Notes: generated from the letters alone by a model not told the origin. Shown: positions 7,432 to 15,046, numbered from the stretch's first letter. The stretch: 33,564 bases of DNA from Pseudomonadota bacterium (GCA_023456105.1 JAEYAO010000036.1:1-33564); one strand, 5' to 3'. Numbers and translations are program-made.

Positions 7432-7989
7432 TCAGGGAAAAATGACCCCTTCTGAACGACCGTGACCAGTGCGCGCATCATAGTCGCTGTTGGCTTTCAG
7501 GATGTCGGAACGCCAGTGATCCGAGACCCGCACCATGTCGCCACATGAAGAGGCAGCGCGCATATGCGTCTGCATCTGCGCTGCGCCCCTGGCGACAAGA
7601 TCGGCATGGCGGCGCTCATGGACCTCGAGACGTTGCAAGTACCGCGTCCAAGCCTGTCGGAGACGGTCGGTGCGGCGATGCTCGTCCTTCAAAGACGGCA
7701 TAGTGATCAAGATCACCGGCACGACGGTCACGGTTGTCGGCACGCAATCGCCACTTGCATCTGTCGACCAGTCGATTTGGAAGCGCCATGACGTCACTGC
7801 ATCATGGCGCGCACCGGAGGCGTCCGCCGGTCGGCGCTGATTGAGCGACCTGCGAACATCACGGGGCGTTCGCCCATCGACCTGGTAGGTGGTCACGCTG
7901 ACCTGCGCCGGGGCGGAAGCGCTTGCGGGAAGATCAGCCAGACTGGCGATCACTGGACCTTCGACTCCCCAGGCGAGACTGAGTCTCAA
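7432..7989 (-). CDS. DUF922 putative zinc protease
   Basis: The 185-residue frame contains TYQVDGRTPRDVRRSLNQRRP, DAVTSWRFQIDW, a cysteine-containing CVPTTVTVVPVILITMP strand, and an HExxH motif in RLEVHERRHADLVARGA. This order (Y.v.GrT..elr.s, cysteine-framed strand, HExxH helix) fits the DUF922 family, predicted secreted Zn-dependent proteases of alphaproteobacteria. The best start available is TTG 7989. The N-terminus lacks a clear signal peptide, and an in-frame stop lies just upstream, so either a short atypical leader is used or the 5' end has been lost. Substrate is unknown. The neighbours are accessory genes with no obvious link. Confidence 0.6.
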   Translation of the reverse strand: MRLSLAWGVEGPVIASLADLPASASAPAQVSVTTYQVDGRTPRDVRRSLNQRRPADASGARHDAVTSWRFQIDWSTDASGDCVPTTVTVVPVILITMPSLKDEHRRTDRLRQAWTRYLQRLEVHERRHADLVARGAAQMQTHMRAASSCGDMVRVSDHWRSDILKANSDYDARTGHGRSEGVIFP

Positions 7990-8111
7990 GGTGTGGCTGC
8001 GGGCGGGCTCGGATCGCTTCTATCCTGTGGCGCCCTTGGAGCCTAGCGCCCCCGGCCTTCTGCCTTCGTCGCGAGGTCCAAAGCCGCCATGAGCTACGAG
8101 CGATTTATGGT

Positions 8112-8690
8112 CTAGCGCTTCGCCGGCACGAGGGTGAACAGCGGCCGGGGCGTGGCGTCGGCGATCGCTGCCGCCACCGCCCAGAGATTGATCAAGCCCG
8201 CCGCTTCCACCGTTTCGTCCGCGGCGTCTTCACTCAGGGCGTGAAGCAACCTGCATTCTCCGTTCTCGATAACAGCGTGCCGGTAGACCTGGCTCATGCC
8301 CTCGAGTTCAGCCAAGATCAGCAGGTGGGCGTGGTCGCCGGTCTGCTCCAAAGCCTTGATGTATGCAGCGGCTTCATCCGCCGCACCTTCAACAGCCAAG
8401 GTCCGACGCTGATGTTCGGACAAGGCGGCGAACACCACTCCTGGCGCGGCTTCGACGGCCGCACGCCTGGAGGCCGGAAGCGACACCCCCAGTCCCCGCA
8501 TACGCATCATCAGGCGCATTTCAGCCAGTTCGCGTGGCGTGAAACTGGCGCGTCCGCCTTGGCGAGCGCGCAGCAACCCCTGACCGCGCCAATCCCTCTG
8601 AAGGTGAAGCGGCGTGTCGGTAATGGCCGCCGCCTCCGACGGCGAGAAATGGCTTTCGCGATAGCGCAGCGAGATCTGAGCGCTTGACAT
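8112..8690 (-). CDS. MerR-like helix-turn-helix regulator
   Basis: The product has 192 residues. Residues 14-55 (HFSPSEAAAITDTPLHLQRDW followed by GLLRARQGGRASFTPRELAEM) form a winged helix-turn-helix of the MerR or phage-regulator type, with the usual SPSEAAxITg first helix and a basic wing. The remainder is helical with no metal-binding cysteine cluster. Relatives are common beside integrases in alphaproteobacterial prophages and islands. The gene is divergent from the excisionase-like and integrase genes, and a palindrome lies between them, so control of mobility genes is a reasonable inference. Confidence 0.65.
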   Translation of the reverse strand: MSSAQISLRYRESHFSPSEAAAITDTPLHLQRDWRGQGLLRARQGGRASFTPRELAEMRLMMRMRGLGVSLPASRRAAVEAAPGVVFAALSEHQRRTLAVEGAADEAAAYIKALEQTGDHAHLLILAELEGMSQVYRHAVIENGECRLLHALSEDAADETVEAAGLINLWAVAAAIADATPRPLFTLVPAKR

Positions 8691-8697
8691 TCAGCCT

Positions 8698-8736
8698 ATT
8701 CCGTGTGACCCGACCACATTCCGTGTCGAAGACACG
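8698..8736. promoter_or_regulatory. Repeat and palindrome between the MerR-like and xis-like genes
   Basis: ATTCCGTGT occurs twice in direct orientation at 8698-8706 and 8718-8726, 20 bases apart. The second copy is part of the palindrome CGTGTC-GAA-GACACG (8722-8736). The sites sit in the 115-base gap between divergent genes, as expected of operators for the regulator encoded at 8112-8690. Confidence 0.5.
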
Positions 8737-8805
8737 CTTTTGAATGACAGATACGTTATGCCCCGCGTCGGAGCATCGCGCAAGCACCATACAGGATTGG
8801 ACCGA

Positions 8806-9225
8806 ATGGCTGCCGAGCACATCACAAGCGAGACTAGGCGGCCTGACGACAGTGGACAGCCGCCTCCTGAAGTCCTCGCCTTCCCCTGCCCACCGGGCAT
8901 CGGTCTCGATACGCCGCTGCGTCTGTCCAAGGCGGCGGCCACCGCCTTTCCGGATGGCTCGGTGAAGCCCAGCACCTTGATGACCGAACATCAGCGGGGA
9001 AACTTAGTTCTGGAGAAAATCGGAGGCCGCTGGTTCGTCACCCTCCGATCCATTATCGAAATGAGGAAGAATTGCCGCGTCGTCGTGAACCGCCCCGATT
9101 ATGGCTCCGAGAGCGCGCAGGCCGCGCGCCCGTATACGTCATCCTCGACGGAGGCCGTGAGGTCGGCACGGGCTGCGGCCTTGATCGCAGCCGAGAGGCT
9201 CAAGAAGCGCTTGCGCGCTACTTAA
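8806..9225 (+). CDS. Excisionase-like DNA-binding protein
   Basis: The product has 139 residues from ATG 8806, while an upstream TTG at 8740 gives 161. The core TPLRLSKAAATAFPDGSVKPSTLMTEHQRGNLVLEKIGGRWFVTLRSIIEMRKNC matches, from memory, the small helix-turn-helix proteins encoded directly upstream of one class of tyrosine integrases in Caulobacterales and Rhizobiales. These are often annotated as excisionases and have the order LrlskAAa.AFPdGs, RG.L..erI.gk...T...I.eM...CR. The last 50 residues share DNA with the integrase start in another frame: the genes overlap by 154 bases if the integrase begins at TTG 9072. The function is inferred from context and resemblance. Confidence 0.6.
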   Translation: MAAEHITSETRRPDDSGQPPPEVLAFPCPPGIGLDTPLRLSKAAATAFPDGSVKPSTLMTEHQRGNLVLEKIGGRWFVTLRSIIEMRKNCRVVVNRPDYGSESAQAARPYTSSSTEAVRSARAAALIAAERLKKRLRAT

Positions 9226-10199
9226 CCGCCAAACATGAACCCGCCTTTGGCGAGGGGGACCCCCGCCGCATCCTCGTCGCCGATTGCCTGATCTACTACT
9301 TGCAGAGCTTGAGAGACGACCACCGCGGGCCCGAGCCCACCCACGTGCCGTGGCTGATCGGGCATTTCGGCGGCATGACGTGCAGCCAAGTGAACATCGA
9401 CACCTGCAAGGCCTACGTCACCGCCCGCATCAGCGGCGCCATCGGGCACAAGCCGGTCAGGGAGGCGACGGCAAAGCGCGAGCTGGAGACACTCTCGGCC
9501 GCCCTGAACCGTGCGTGGAAGGCCGGCAAGATGGATCGCCCTATCGCCGTGTGGAAGCCGGACGCGAACCCCCAGGAAGCCAGGTGGCTGACCCGCAACG
9601 AGGCCGCCCGGTTGATCCGCGGCGCCCTGGGCTTCACGCCAAAGGGCTTCGACGCGGAAGGGAGGGTGACCGGCTACACCCGCGTCGCCAAGCCGAACTA
9701 CCATGTGGCCCGGTTTATCCTGATCGCTCTCTATAGCGCTACCCGCCACGCGGCGGTGCTGGGGCTGCGATGGGAGCGGAACGCGCAGTCTGGGTCGATC
9801 GATCTGAAGGAGAACCGCATCTACCGGCGGGGCACCGAGGAGCGCGAGACGCGTAAGCGACGCCGCCCCTGCCCGATCCCCGACCGCCTGCTCCCGCACC
9901 TGCGGCGCTGGCGGCGGCTCACCGTCACAGGCCCAGCCGAATACGCGGGCGAGACCATCCAGCGGCAAAAAACGGGGTTCGAAGCCGCGCGGCGGCTGTC
10001 GAAGTTGGACAAGGACGTGACGCCCCATACACTCAAGCACACCTGCATCACCTGGATGCTTCAGGCAGGGGTGCCGACGTGGGAGGTCGCCGGCTTCAGC
10101 TCGACCAGCGAGAACCTGATCCGCCAGCGCTACGGTCACCACTGCCCGGATCACATGGAGAACGCCCGCAAGGCCCTGAGCCGCCGGCGCAGCGCTTAG
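9072..10199 (+). CDS. Tyrosine-type site-specific recombinase (integrase)
   Basis: The product has 375 residues from TTG 9072, preceded by GAGGAAG. Later starts are possible. Residues about 1-60 form a small N-terminal domain (LWLRERAGRAPVYVILDGGREVGTG). A core-binding domain follows (HVPWLIGHFGGM, ATAKRELETLSAALNRAWKAGK). The catalytic domain has the first arginine in LYSATRHAAVLGLRWE, the second box as TPHTLKHTCITWMLQAGVP with lysine where most relatives have arginine (HxxR), and the nucleophile tyrosine in RYGHHCPDHM. The enzyme would integrate and excise the element, probably at the tRNA-Val gene 1.7 kb to the right. It converges on hipA with a 4-base overlap of stops. Confidence 0.9.
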   Translation: MPRRREPPRLWLRERAGRAPVYVILDGGREVGTGCGLDRSREAQEALARYLTAKHEPAFGEGDPRRILVADCLIYYLQSLRDDHRGPEPTHVPWLIGHFGGMTCSQVNIDTCKAYVTARISGAIGHKPVREATAKRELETLSAALNRAWKAGKMDRPIAVWKPDANPQEARWLTRNEAARLIRGALGFTPKGFDAEGRVTGYTRVAKPNYHVARFILIALYSATRHAAVLGLRWERNAQSGSIDLKENRIYRRGTEERETRKRRRPCPIPDRLLPHLRRWRRLTVTGPAEYAGETIQRQKTGFEAARRLSKLDKDVTPHTLKHTCITWMLQAGVPTWEVAGFSSTSENLIRQRYGHHCPDHMENARKALSRRRSA

Positions 10200-11506
10200 C
10201 TCGACGAAGACGGGAAGGCCTCGCCGCGGACGGCCGGTTCCTCGCCGTCAGCGTCATCTCCACCGTCATCACGAGCAGCGTTGCGGCCGACAAGGGCGGC
10301 GCGCTCGGTGATGTTACGCATGAGACCGTCCAGGAAGGCGCCGCCGCCGGCCGGCATCGCGGCGACCGCCTCGGCCGCCGCGCCGATCTCGCGCTGGATG
10401 CGGTCGGTCAGGGCGATGACCCGCCGCACAGTGGCGGCCGGCGCCAGGCCGCAGGCCTCAGCCATCCGGCGCCAGTGCCGGGCCTGGATATGGCGGCCGC
10501 GGACCTGACCGCCGACGGCCTGGGCGTGGTTCTGGGTGATGCCCGGCCACGGCAGGCCGCTCATCAAGTCGTAGAGCGGAGCCAGGGCCGCGCCGTCTGC
10601 GGTCAGCAGGATCGAGTAGTTTTTGGCGTGGGAATCGACGTTGCCAATGGCGATGTTGAAGATCACCGCGTCCAGCAGGCGGGTGATGTCGACGGCCGTC
10701 ATGTGCCGGCGGACCAGGGCGAACAGGTCAGCCAGCGAGGGTCCGCGCACACCGGTTTGGTTGCGCTCGTATTTGGAGCCGGGTGGAATTCCCAAAGCCT
10801 GGCAGAAGTCTTCCTGGTGACGGCGCATTGCGGTTGGCGCCTGGCCGTCTCGGTCGTAGCGATCGACCAGGAGATAGGCGCGGCCGCCGGCCAGTCCTGT
10901 GGTGACGGGGGCCGCGGGCAGGCGACAGCGGGCGGCCAGCACCATGCACAAGGCCTCGTTCTGGACGCTGCCCGGCAGACGCGGATTGTCAGGCTTCAGG
11001 ACGTGGGTCGAAGGCGCGCCGTTTACGGGAACGGCGATCTGACCATCCAGCAGCGCGACCGGCAGCTTGTCCTGGGCGCCGGCCAGACTCATGGACACGC
11101 CCTCGTCCCCGACAAGGAAGGGTTTGCGCGGCAATTGCTCGATGATCCGCTCCAGGTCGTCTGGCGTGGGCACGAGCCGATAATCGCCCTGGTCTTTTCT
11201 CGGGCCGCCGACACGCAGCGCGCCGGCGAGGTCGCCGCCAGTGGCCGAGATCAGGCCCAACACATCCTCTTGAGCTACACCAAGCGCGCGCTGCATAGCC
11301 CGCATCGGTTCGCCTTCGGGGAGCAGGTTCATCAGCCACGGCAGCACCACCTCTGGCGGACAGGCTTTTTGGGCCAGCGGCATCGACAGCGAGACAGGGA
11401 AAGCGTCCGACGAGGCGCGCCAAGCATCGTTATAGGTCAGCACCGGCCCCGTGGGCGAAGGCGTCACCTCGGCAACCGGCCTGTCGCCGTGGAACAGCGT
11501 CGGCAT
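10196..11506 (-). CDS. hipA: HipA-type serine/threonine kinase toxin
   Basis: The product has 436 residues starting MPTLFHGDRPVAEVTPSPTG, the only start compatible with the hipB stop (TGATG overlap at 11504-11508). The order matches HipA: an N-terminal subdomain (residues 1-130), the glycine-rich ATP loop SLAGAQDKLPVAL, THVLKP with the ATP-contacting lysine, VDRYDR, RRHQEDFCQALG, the catalytic loop GNVDSHAKNYSIL (aspartate and asparagine present), and PLYDLMS with the metal-binding aspartate. HipA kinases in E. coli phosphorylate GltX and slow growth. The target here is unknown. All key residues are present, so the toxin looks active. The C-terminus ends in an acidic and serine-rich tail. It is paired with hipB. 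Confidence 0.93.
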   Translation of the reverse strand: MPTLFHGDRPVAEVTPSPTGPVLTYNDAWRASSDAFPVSLSMPLAQKACPPEVVLPWLMNLLPEGEPMRAMQRALGVAQEDVLGLISATGGDLAGALRVGGPRKDQGDYRLVPTPDDLERIIEQLPRKPFLVGDEGVSMSLAGAQDKLPVALLDGQIAVPVNGAPSTHVLKPDNPRLPGSVQNEALCMVLAARCRLPAAPVTTGLAGGRAYLLVDRYDRDGQAPTAMRRHQEDFCQALGIPPGSKYERNQTGVRGPSLADLFALVRRHMTAVDITRLLDAVIFNIAIGNVDSHAKNYSILLTADGAALAPLYDLMSGLPWPGITQNHAQAVGGQVRGRHIQARHWRRMAEACGLAPAATVRRVIALTDRIQREIGAAAEAVAAMPAGGGAFLDGLMRNITERAALVGRNAARDDGGDDADGEEPAVRGEAFPSSSS

Positions 11507-11718
11507 CAGCGACGCCCTGCGGTGTTCTCTAAGCGGATGCCGACCGCCTTGACGGCCGCGAGCGCCTTGCCGAGTTGGGCGGTGGCCTTGCCCGCCTCCA
11601 GCTCGACGATGAACCGCTCGCCGGTTCCAATCGCCAGGGCGAGGTCGCGCTGGGTCAGGCCGAGGGCGCGGCGCGCCTCGGCGACCTGTCGGCCAAAATC
11701 CTCTGCAGTGACGATCAT
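11506..11718 (-). CDS. hipB: HipB-type antitoxin and autorepressor
   Basis: The product has 70 residues, with an XRE helix-turn-helix in RQVAEARRALGLTQRDLALAIGTGERFIVELEAGK, where GLTQRDLA is the second helix and TGERFI the recognition helix. A LGKALAAVKAVGIRLE tail forms the usual dimer strand of HipB/Y4mF-like proteins. It overlaps hipA by one base. It should neutralise HipA and repress the operon. Three palindromes that fit such a repressor lie directly upstream, the nearest ending 6 bases from the start codon. Confidence 0.92.
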   Translation of the reverse strand: MIVTAEDFGRQVAEARRALGLTQRDLALAIGTGERFIVELEAGKATAQLGKALAAVKAVGIRLENTAGRR

Positions 11719-11723
11719 AGCGC

Positions 11724-11840
11724 TCTTCCCGATCGGGAAGATCGCAGCAGAGCACGACTTTCGTCAAGGCCATTCTTACCGATCGGGAAGATCAGCCCGC
11801 CCCAACCTCATCACGCAAAGAATCTTACCGAGCGGGAAGA
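11724..11840. promoter_or_regulatory. Three palindromic operators upstream of hipBA
   Basis: The 18-mers are TCTTCCCGATCGGGAAGA (11724-11741, perfect palindrome), TCTTACCGATCGGGAAGA (11774-11791) and TCTTACCGAGCGGGAAGA (11823-11840). Start-to-start spacings are 50 and 49 bases. The first covers the hipB ribosome binding region. HipB of E. coli uses several spaced palindromes of the form TATCC-N8-GGATA. The site here differs, but the arrangement fits cooperative repression by a HipB dimer. The role is inferred. Confidence 0.8.
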
Positions 11841-11915
11841 TCCACGTTTCATGGGCTAATCATGGGCAAGCTCCTGCGGAGCAGACCCAAACATCAAATA
11901 AGTCTTTGAAAAGGG

Positions 11916-11990
<75 letters not shown>

Positions 11991-12097
11991 GCCGTGGCGG
12001 CCCTGGACGCAGGGTCCGGGGCGGGAAGGGGCGGTCTATAACCCGGGGGGTTCCCGAACCGCAAGGGGCAAAACGCCGACGTCCCTTCGGGGCGCGG

Positions 12098-12454
12098 TCA
12101 GGCGGCGACCATGCGCTCGACCTCGTTGACGAGGTCGCGCAGGTGCACGGGCTTGGACAGGACCTTGGCCTGGGGCGAGGCCTGGGCGGCGGACAGGGCC
12201 ACGGCGGCGAAGCCGGTGATGAACATGATGCGCAGGCCCGGCTGGCGGGCGGCGGCCACGCGGGCGACCTCGATTCCGTCCGCGCCCGGCATGACGATAT
12301 CGGTCAGCAGCAGGTCGTAGGGCCCGTGCTCCAGCGCGTCGATGGCGTCGTCGCCGTTCTCACAGTCGATGACCTGGTGGCCGGCGCGCTCCAGCGCGCG
12401 CGTCAGGAAACCGCGCAGAGATCCGTCGTCTTCCGCCAGAAGGATGCGCGCCAT
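12098..12454 (-). CDS. cpdR: CpdR-like single-domain response regulator
   Basis: The product has 118 residues and is a bare receiver domain: acidic pair ED at residues 8-10, phospho-acceptor Asp52 in LLLTDIVMP, the TGFA switch threonine, and the conserved lysine in LSKPVHLRDLVNEVERM. It has no output domain. Sequence and length closely match CpdR of Caulobacter crescentus, which in its unphosphorylated form recruits ClpXP to the cell pole and primes degradation of substrates in the cell cycle. Its phosphorylation comes through the CckA-ChpT relay. The assignment rests on the characteristic MFITGFAAVALS and HLRDLVNE segments. It is divergent from the amidohydrolase gene, 100 bases apart. Confidence 0.88.
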   Translation of the reverse strand: MARILLAEDDGSLRGFLTRALERAGHQVIDCENGDDAIDALEHGPYDLLLTDIVMPGADGIEVARVAAARQPGLRIMFITGFAAVALSAAQASPQAKVLSKPVHLRDLVNEVERMVAA

Positions 12455-12558
12455 GACCGAATGCCTCGTCGAAAACAGGCGCGGACGCTAGCGGCGGAAC
12501 GGTAAACCGCGCGTGAAAAACCGGCGCCCCGGCTATGCCGCCGGTGGAGAAGCAGCCT

Positions 12559-13389
12559 ATGGCGACGGGCATGAGCCCGTTTGGAGAGGTCTGTCGCATC
12601 AGTCGCCCGGAGTCGGGCGCGGCTTCGATCCCGCTGGTGTTCGCGTCTCCGCACTCGGGCGACGTCCATCCGCCCTGCCCGGCCGCGGCGGACCTGCCCG
12701 GGCGAAGCCTGCGCAGCGCCGAAGACGCCCTGATGCAGCATCTGGTCGGGGCCGGCCCCGCCCATGGCGCGGTGCTGATCGCCGCCGTCGTCGCCCGCTC
12801 CTTTGTGGACCTCAATCGTGATCCGGACGAGCTTGACCCGCTGGCGGTGGAGGGCGCGCCTGCGGAGCTCCTGTCCCCGCGGGCGCGCGCCGGCTATGGC
12901 GTCATTCCCCGGCTGAGCGGCGACGGTCTGCCCCTGCATCGGCGACGGCTGACGCGCGAGGAGGCTCAGGCGCGTCTGGACGGCGTACACCGCCCCTACC
13001 ACCTCGCCCTGGCCGATCTGATGCATGAGACAAGGGCGCGGCACGGCCGGGCGATCCTGGTCGACTGGCATTCCATGCCCGGCCGCGCCGGCGACATGGA
13101 CGTGGTGCTGGGGACGCGGCACGGCGCCGCCTGCGGATCGGCGCTCAGCCGACAGATGCAGGGGCTGATGGAGAGGCAGGGCTGGCGGGTGTCGCTGAAC
13201 CACCCCTACGCCGGCGGTTACTCGACCCGGAGGTGGGGGCGCCCTGACGAAGGCTTCGAGGCGGTGCAGGTCGAGATCAACCGCCGCCTCTACCTTGATG
13301 AGGACACGCTTGAGCCGTCGCCCGGCTATGGCGCGCTCGCGAAGGCCCTGTCGCGCATCATCGCGGAACTGTGCGGATCCCACCGGTGA
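12559..13389 (+). CDS. N-formylglutamate amidohydrolase family protein
   Basis: The product has 276 residues from ATG 12559, chosen because GGAG lies 9 bases upstream. An ATG at 12535 would add eight residues. The motifs are PLVFASPHSGDVHPP near the N-terminus, VARSFVDLNRDPDELDP, ILVDWHSMPG (metal-binding Asp/His) and HPYAGGYSTRRWG. These define the N-formylglutamate amidohydrolase fold (HutG-like), zinc-type hydrolases that release formate from N-formylglutamate in one histidine degradation route. No other hut gene is near, so the substrate may differ. In Caulobacter a similar gene also neighbours cpdR, as far as I recall. Confidence 0.82.
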   Translation: MATGMSPFGEVCRISRPESGAASIPLVFASPHSGDVHPPCPAAADLPGRSLRSAEDALMQHLVGAGPAHGAVLIAAVVARSFVDLNRDPDELDPLAVEGAPAELLSPRARAGYGVIPRLSGDGLPLHRRRLTREEAQARLDGVHRPYHLALADLMHETRARHGRAILVDWHSMPGRAGDMDVVLGTRHGAACGSALSRQMQGLMERQGWRVSLNHPYAGGYSTRRWGRPDEGFEAVQVEINRRLYLDEDTLEPSPGYGALAKALSRIIAELCGSHR

Positions 13390-13397
13390 GCGCGGGC

Positions 13398-13427
13398 AAA
13401 AAAAAGCCGCGCCAGACCGGCGCGGCT
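13398..13427 (-). terminator. Rho-independent terminator (minus strand)
   Basis: AGCCGCGCC at 13405-13413 and GGCGCGGCT at 13419-13427 are perfect 9-bp arms around a 5-base loop, followed on the minus strand by seven T (13404-13398). It lies about 200 bases beyond the stop of the DUF599 gene, so it ends either that transcript or a small RNA made from the gap. The hairpin could also serve the plus-strand amidohydrolase gene, which ends at 13389. Confidence 0.85.
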
Positions 13428-13560
13428 ATGTAAAGTCTATAGGGAGGAAACGCCCAGGAAGGGCAAGACGCCCGAAGGCGTCGAGGAGCAATCTAGATAC
13501 CCAGGCCCAGCTCGTCAAGCCTGACCACTGGTAAGTTATTCACGGTAAGTTACACCGTGC
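13428..13560 (-). ncRNA. Candidate small RNA or mini-gene before the terminator
   Basis: The minus strand between the DUF599 gene and the strong terminator holds GTAAGTTA direct repeats (near 13531 and 13545). It also holds a tiny frame from GTG (MNNLPVVRLDELGLGI, 16 codons, stop at about 13493) and a hairpin GACGCC-CGAA-GGCGTC at 13467-13482 that precedes the terminator. A short transcript ending at the T-run would be 100-170 bases long. No known small RNA is recognised. It may simply be the 3' untranslated region of the DUF599 mRNA. Confidence 0.3.
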
Positions 13561-13569
13561 GACGAGACG

Positions 13570-13586
13570 ACGCACGAAACGTGCGT
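13570..13586. repeat. 7-bp hairpin after the DUF599 gene
   Basis: ACGCACG-AAA-CGTGCGT is a perfect palindrome 38 bases beyond the stop at 13624. It has no T-run, so it may act as an mRNA-stabilising 3' hairpin or a weak terminator. Confidence 0.4.
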
Positions 13587-13623
13587 TCTCACGGGGTGGC
13601 GCCGCTCAAAGCGGAAAACTCGT

Positions 13624-14298
13624 CTATTCCAGCAGACGACGGGCTGCGCGGATCGCACGCGCTGCAGGCGAAGCCTCTTGCCGCCACAGCAGCAGCGCGA
13701 AGGCCGAAAACACGCCCGCGCCCAGCCACAACGGCCCGAACAGCCAGGCCGCCGCCGCCAGGGCGAAGTAGTAGCCGCGCACGCCCTGGCTGAACGACGC
13801 CAGCGCCGGATTGATCAGATTGGCCGCCGCCTCGCCAAAGGCGGCGTTCTCGCGCTGATCCTCGGGCGCGGCGCCGATCAGCGCCAGGGTGTAGTTCAGC
13901 TGGCGCAGCGCCCAGATGAAGTCCAGGAACCCGCGCGCCAGGCAGATCAGCACCAGAGCCAGCTTGCCCTCCAGCATGCGCAGCGGCACGTCCTCGGCGC
14001 CCACGGCGGCGAACCCCTGCAGCCGGCTTTCGCCCCCGAACAGGATGCCGGCCACGGCGGCGATCAGCAGCAGGTTGGTGGAGGCGAAGAAAGACGCCGA
14101 GTTGATGGAATGGCCCATCAACTGGCTGTCCACGAGCCGCATCTCGCGTCGCGTCATCGCCTGCATCCAGATGCGGCGCACGTGCAGCATGTCGTCGTTC
14201 AAGGAGCCGCTCTTGCGGCCGATCAGCCCCAGGAGAGGGCCGTAGCCGAGCCAGCACATGAAGAAGAGCGCGAGAGCCGCCCCGTCCAGAAAGGTCAT
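13624..14298 (-). CDS. DUF599 family membrane protein
   Basis: The product has 224 residues. Hydrophobic segments lie at about residues 4-25, 72-90, 112-135 and 176-205, so it is an inner-membrane protein with roughly four helices. The loop after the first helix reads LNDDMLHVRRIWMQAMTRREMRLVDSQLMGHSINSASFFASTNLLLIAAV, which is the signature of DUF599 (RR.WM..M..R..RivD.qL......SASFFASt). No enzymatic motif is seen and the role of the family is unknown. The gene is transcribed away from ppa, with about 135 bases between starts. Confidence 0.85.
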   Translation of the reverse strand: MTFLDGAALALFFMCWLGYGPLLGLIGRKSGSLNDDMLHVRRIWMQAMTRREMRLVDSQLMGHSINSASFFASTNLLLIAAVAGILFGGESRLQGFAAVGAEDVPLRMLEGKLALVLICLARGFLDFIWALRQLNYTLALIGAAPEDQRENAAFGEAAANLINPALASFSQGVRGYYFALAAAAWLFGPLWLGAGVFSAFALLLWRQEASPAARAIRAARRLLE

Positions 14299-14433
14299 GA
14301 CCCTCTTCCTGCCGTGCGCCGGGCCGCCGGTGCAAGGGCCGCCGCAGGCGCCGCTGCTTGCCCGGAGGCCTGCGCCGTCCTATCACGCCAGCCGCTTTTC
14401 CGCTCAAAGACATACAGCCAGGCAGACACCGCC

Positions 14434-14988
14434 ATGAACATCGACGCCATCTCGGTCGGGCCCAAGCCCCCCTACGACATCCATGTGGTGATCGAGATCC
14501 CGGCCGGCGGCCTGCCGGTCAAGTACGAGATGGACAAGGAGTCCGGCGCCCTGTTCGTGGACCGCTTCCTGAACACGGCCATGTACTACCCCGGCAACTA
14601 CGGCTTCATCCCGCACACCCTGGCCGACGACGGCGACCCCTGCGACGTGATCGTGATCAATCCGACGCCGGTGGTGCCGGGCGCGGTGATCCGCGCGCGT
14701 CCGATCGGCGTGCTGCTGATGGAGGACGAGGCCGGCCGCGACGAGAAGATCCTGGCGGTGCCGGTCGACAAGCTGAACCCCTACTATTCGGACATCCAGA
14801 GCTACACCCAGCTGCCCAAGATCCTGATCGAGCAGATCGAGCACTTCTTCACCCGCTACAAGGACCTGGAGAAGGGCAAGATGGTCCGCGTCGACAAATG
14901 GGCCGAGGCCGACGTGGCGGCGGAGCTGATCGAGACCGGCATGAAGATGCACGAGGAGGCCAAGGCCAAGGGCGAAAAGACGCTCTGA
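14434..14988 (+). CDS. ppa: Inorganic pyrophosphatase (family I)
   Basis: The product has 184 residues starting MNIDAISVGPKPPYDIHVVIEIP, the usual start and length of bacterial family I enzymes. It hydrolyses PPi to two phosphates in the cytoplasm and so drives biosynthetic reactions. Metal and substrate residues are visible: KYEMDK (Glu/Lys), MYYPGNYGFIP (Tyr), DDGDPCDVIVI (the DxDPxD metal signature), ARPIGVLLMEDE, DEKILAVP, and the lysines of FTRYKDLEKGK. It is monocistronic: a terminator hairpin begins 26 bases after the stop. Confidence 0.97.
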   Translation: MNIDAISVGPKPPYDIHVVIEIPAGGLPVKYEMDKESGALFVDRFLNTAMYYPGNYGFIPHTLADDGDPCDVIVINPTPVVPGAVIRARPIGVLLMEDEAGRDEKILAVPVDKLNPYYSDIQSYTQLPKILIEQIEHFFTRYKDLEKGKMVRVDKWAEADVAAELIETGMKMHEEAKAKGEKTL

Positions 14989-15013
14989 TCGTCATCCCGC
15001 CATGAGGCTGAAG

Positions 15014-15046
15014 AGGCGCCCTCCGGCTGCGGAGCGGCGCCTTTTT
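15014..15046 (+). terminator. Rho-independent terminator after ppa
   Basis: AGGCGCC-CTCCG at 15014-15025 pairs with CGGAG-C-GGCGCCT at 15030-15042, with a single bulged base, around a GCTG loop. It is followed by TTTTT. It separates ppa from hslU. Confidence 0.85.

Noticed and set aside
9222..10154. 310-codon minus-strand frame opposite the integrase
   Set aside because: The plus strand encodes a clear tyrosine recombinase with catalytic motifs. The opposite frame has no domain and is a high-GC shadow.
12403..13383. Minus-strand frame opposite the amidohydrolase gene
   Set aside because: The plus strand carries all family motifs; the minus frame is compositionally biased and overlaps cpdR.
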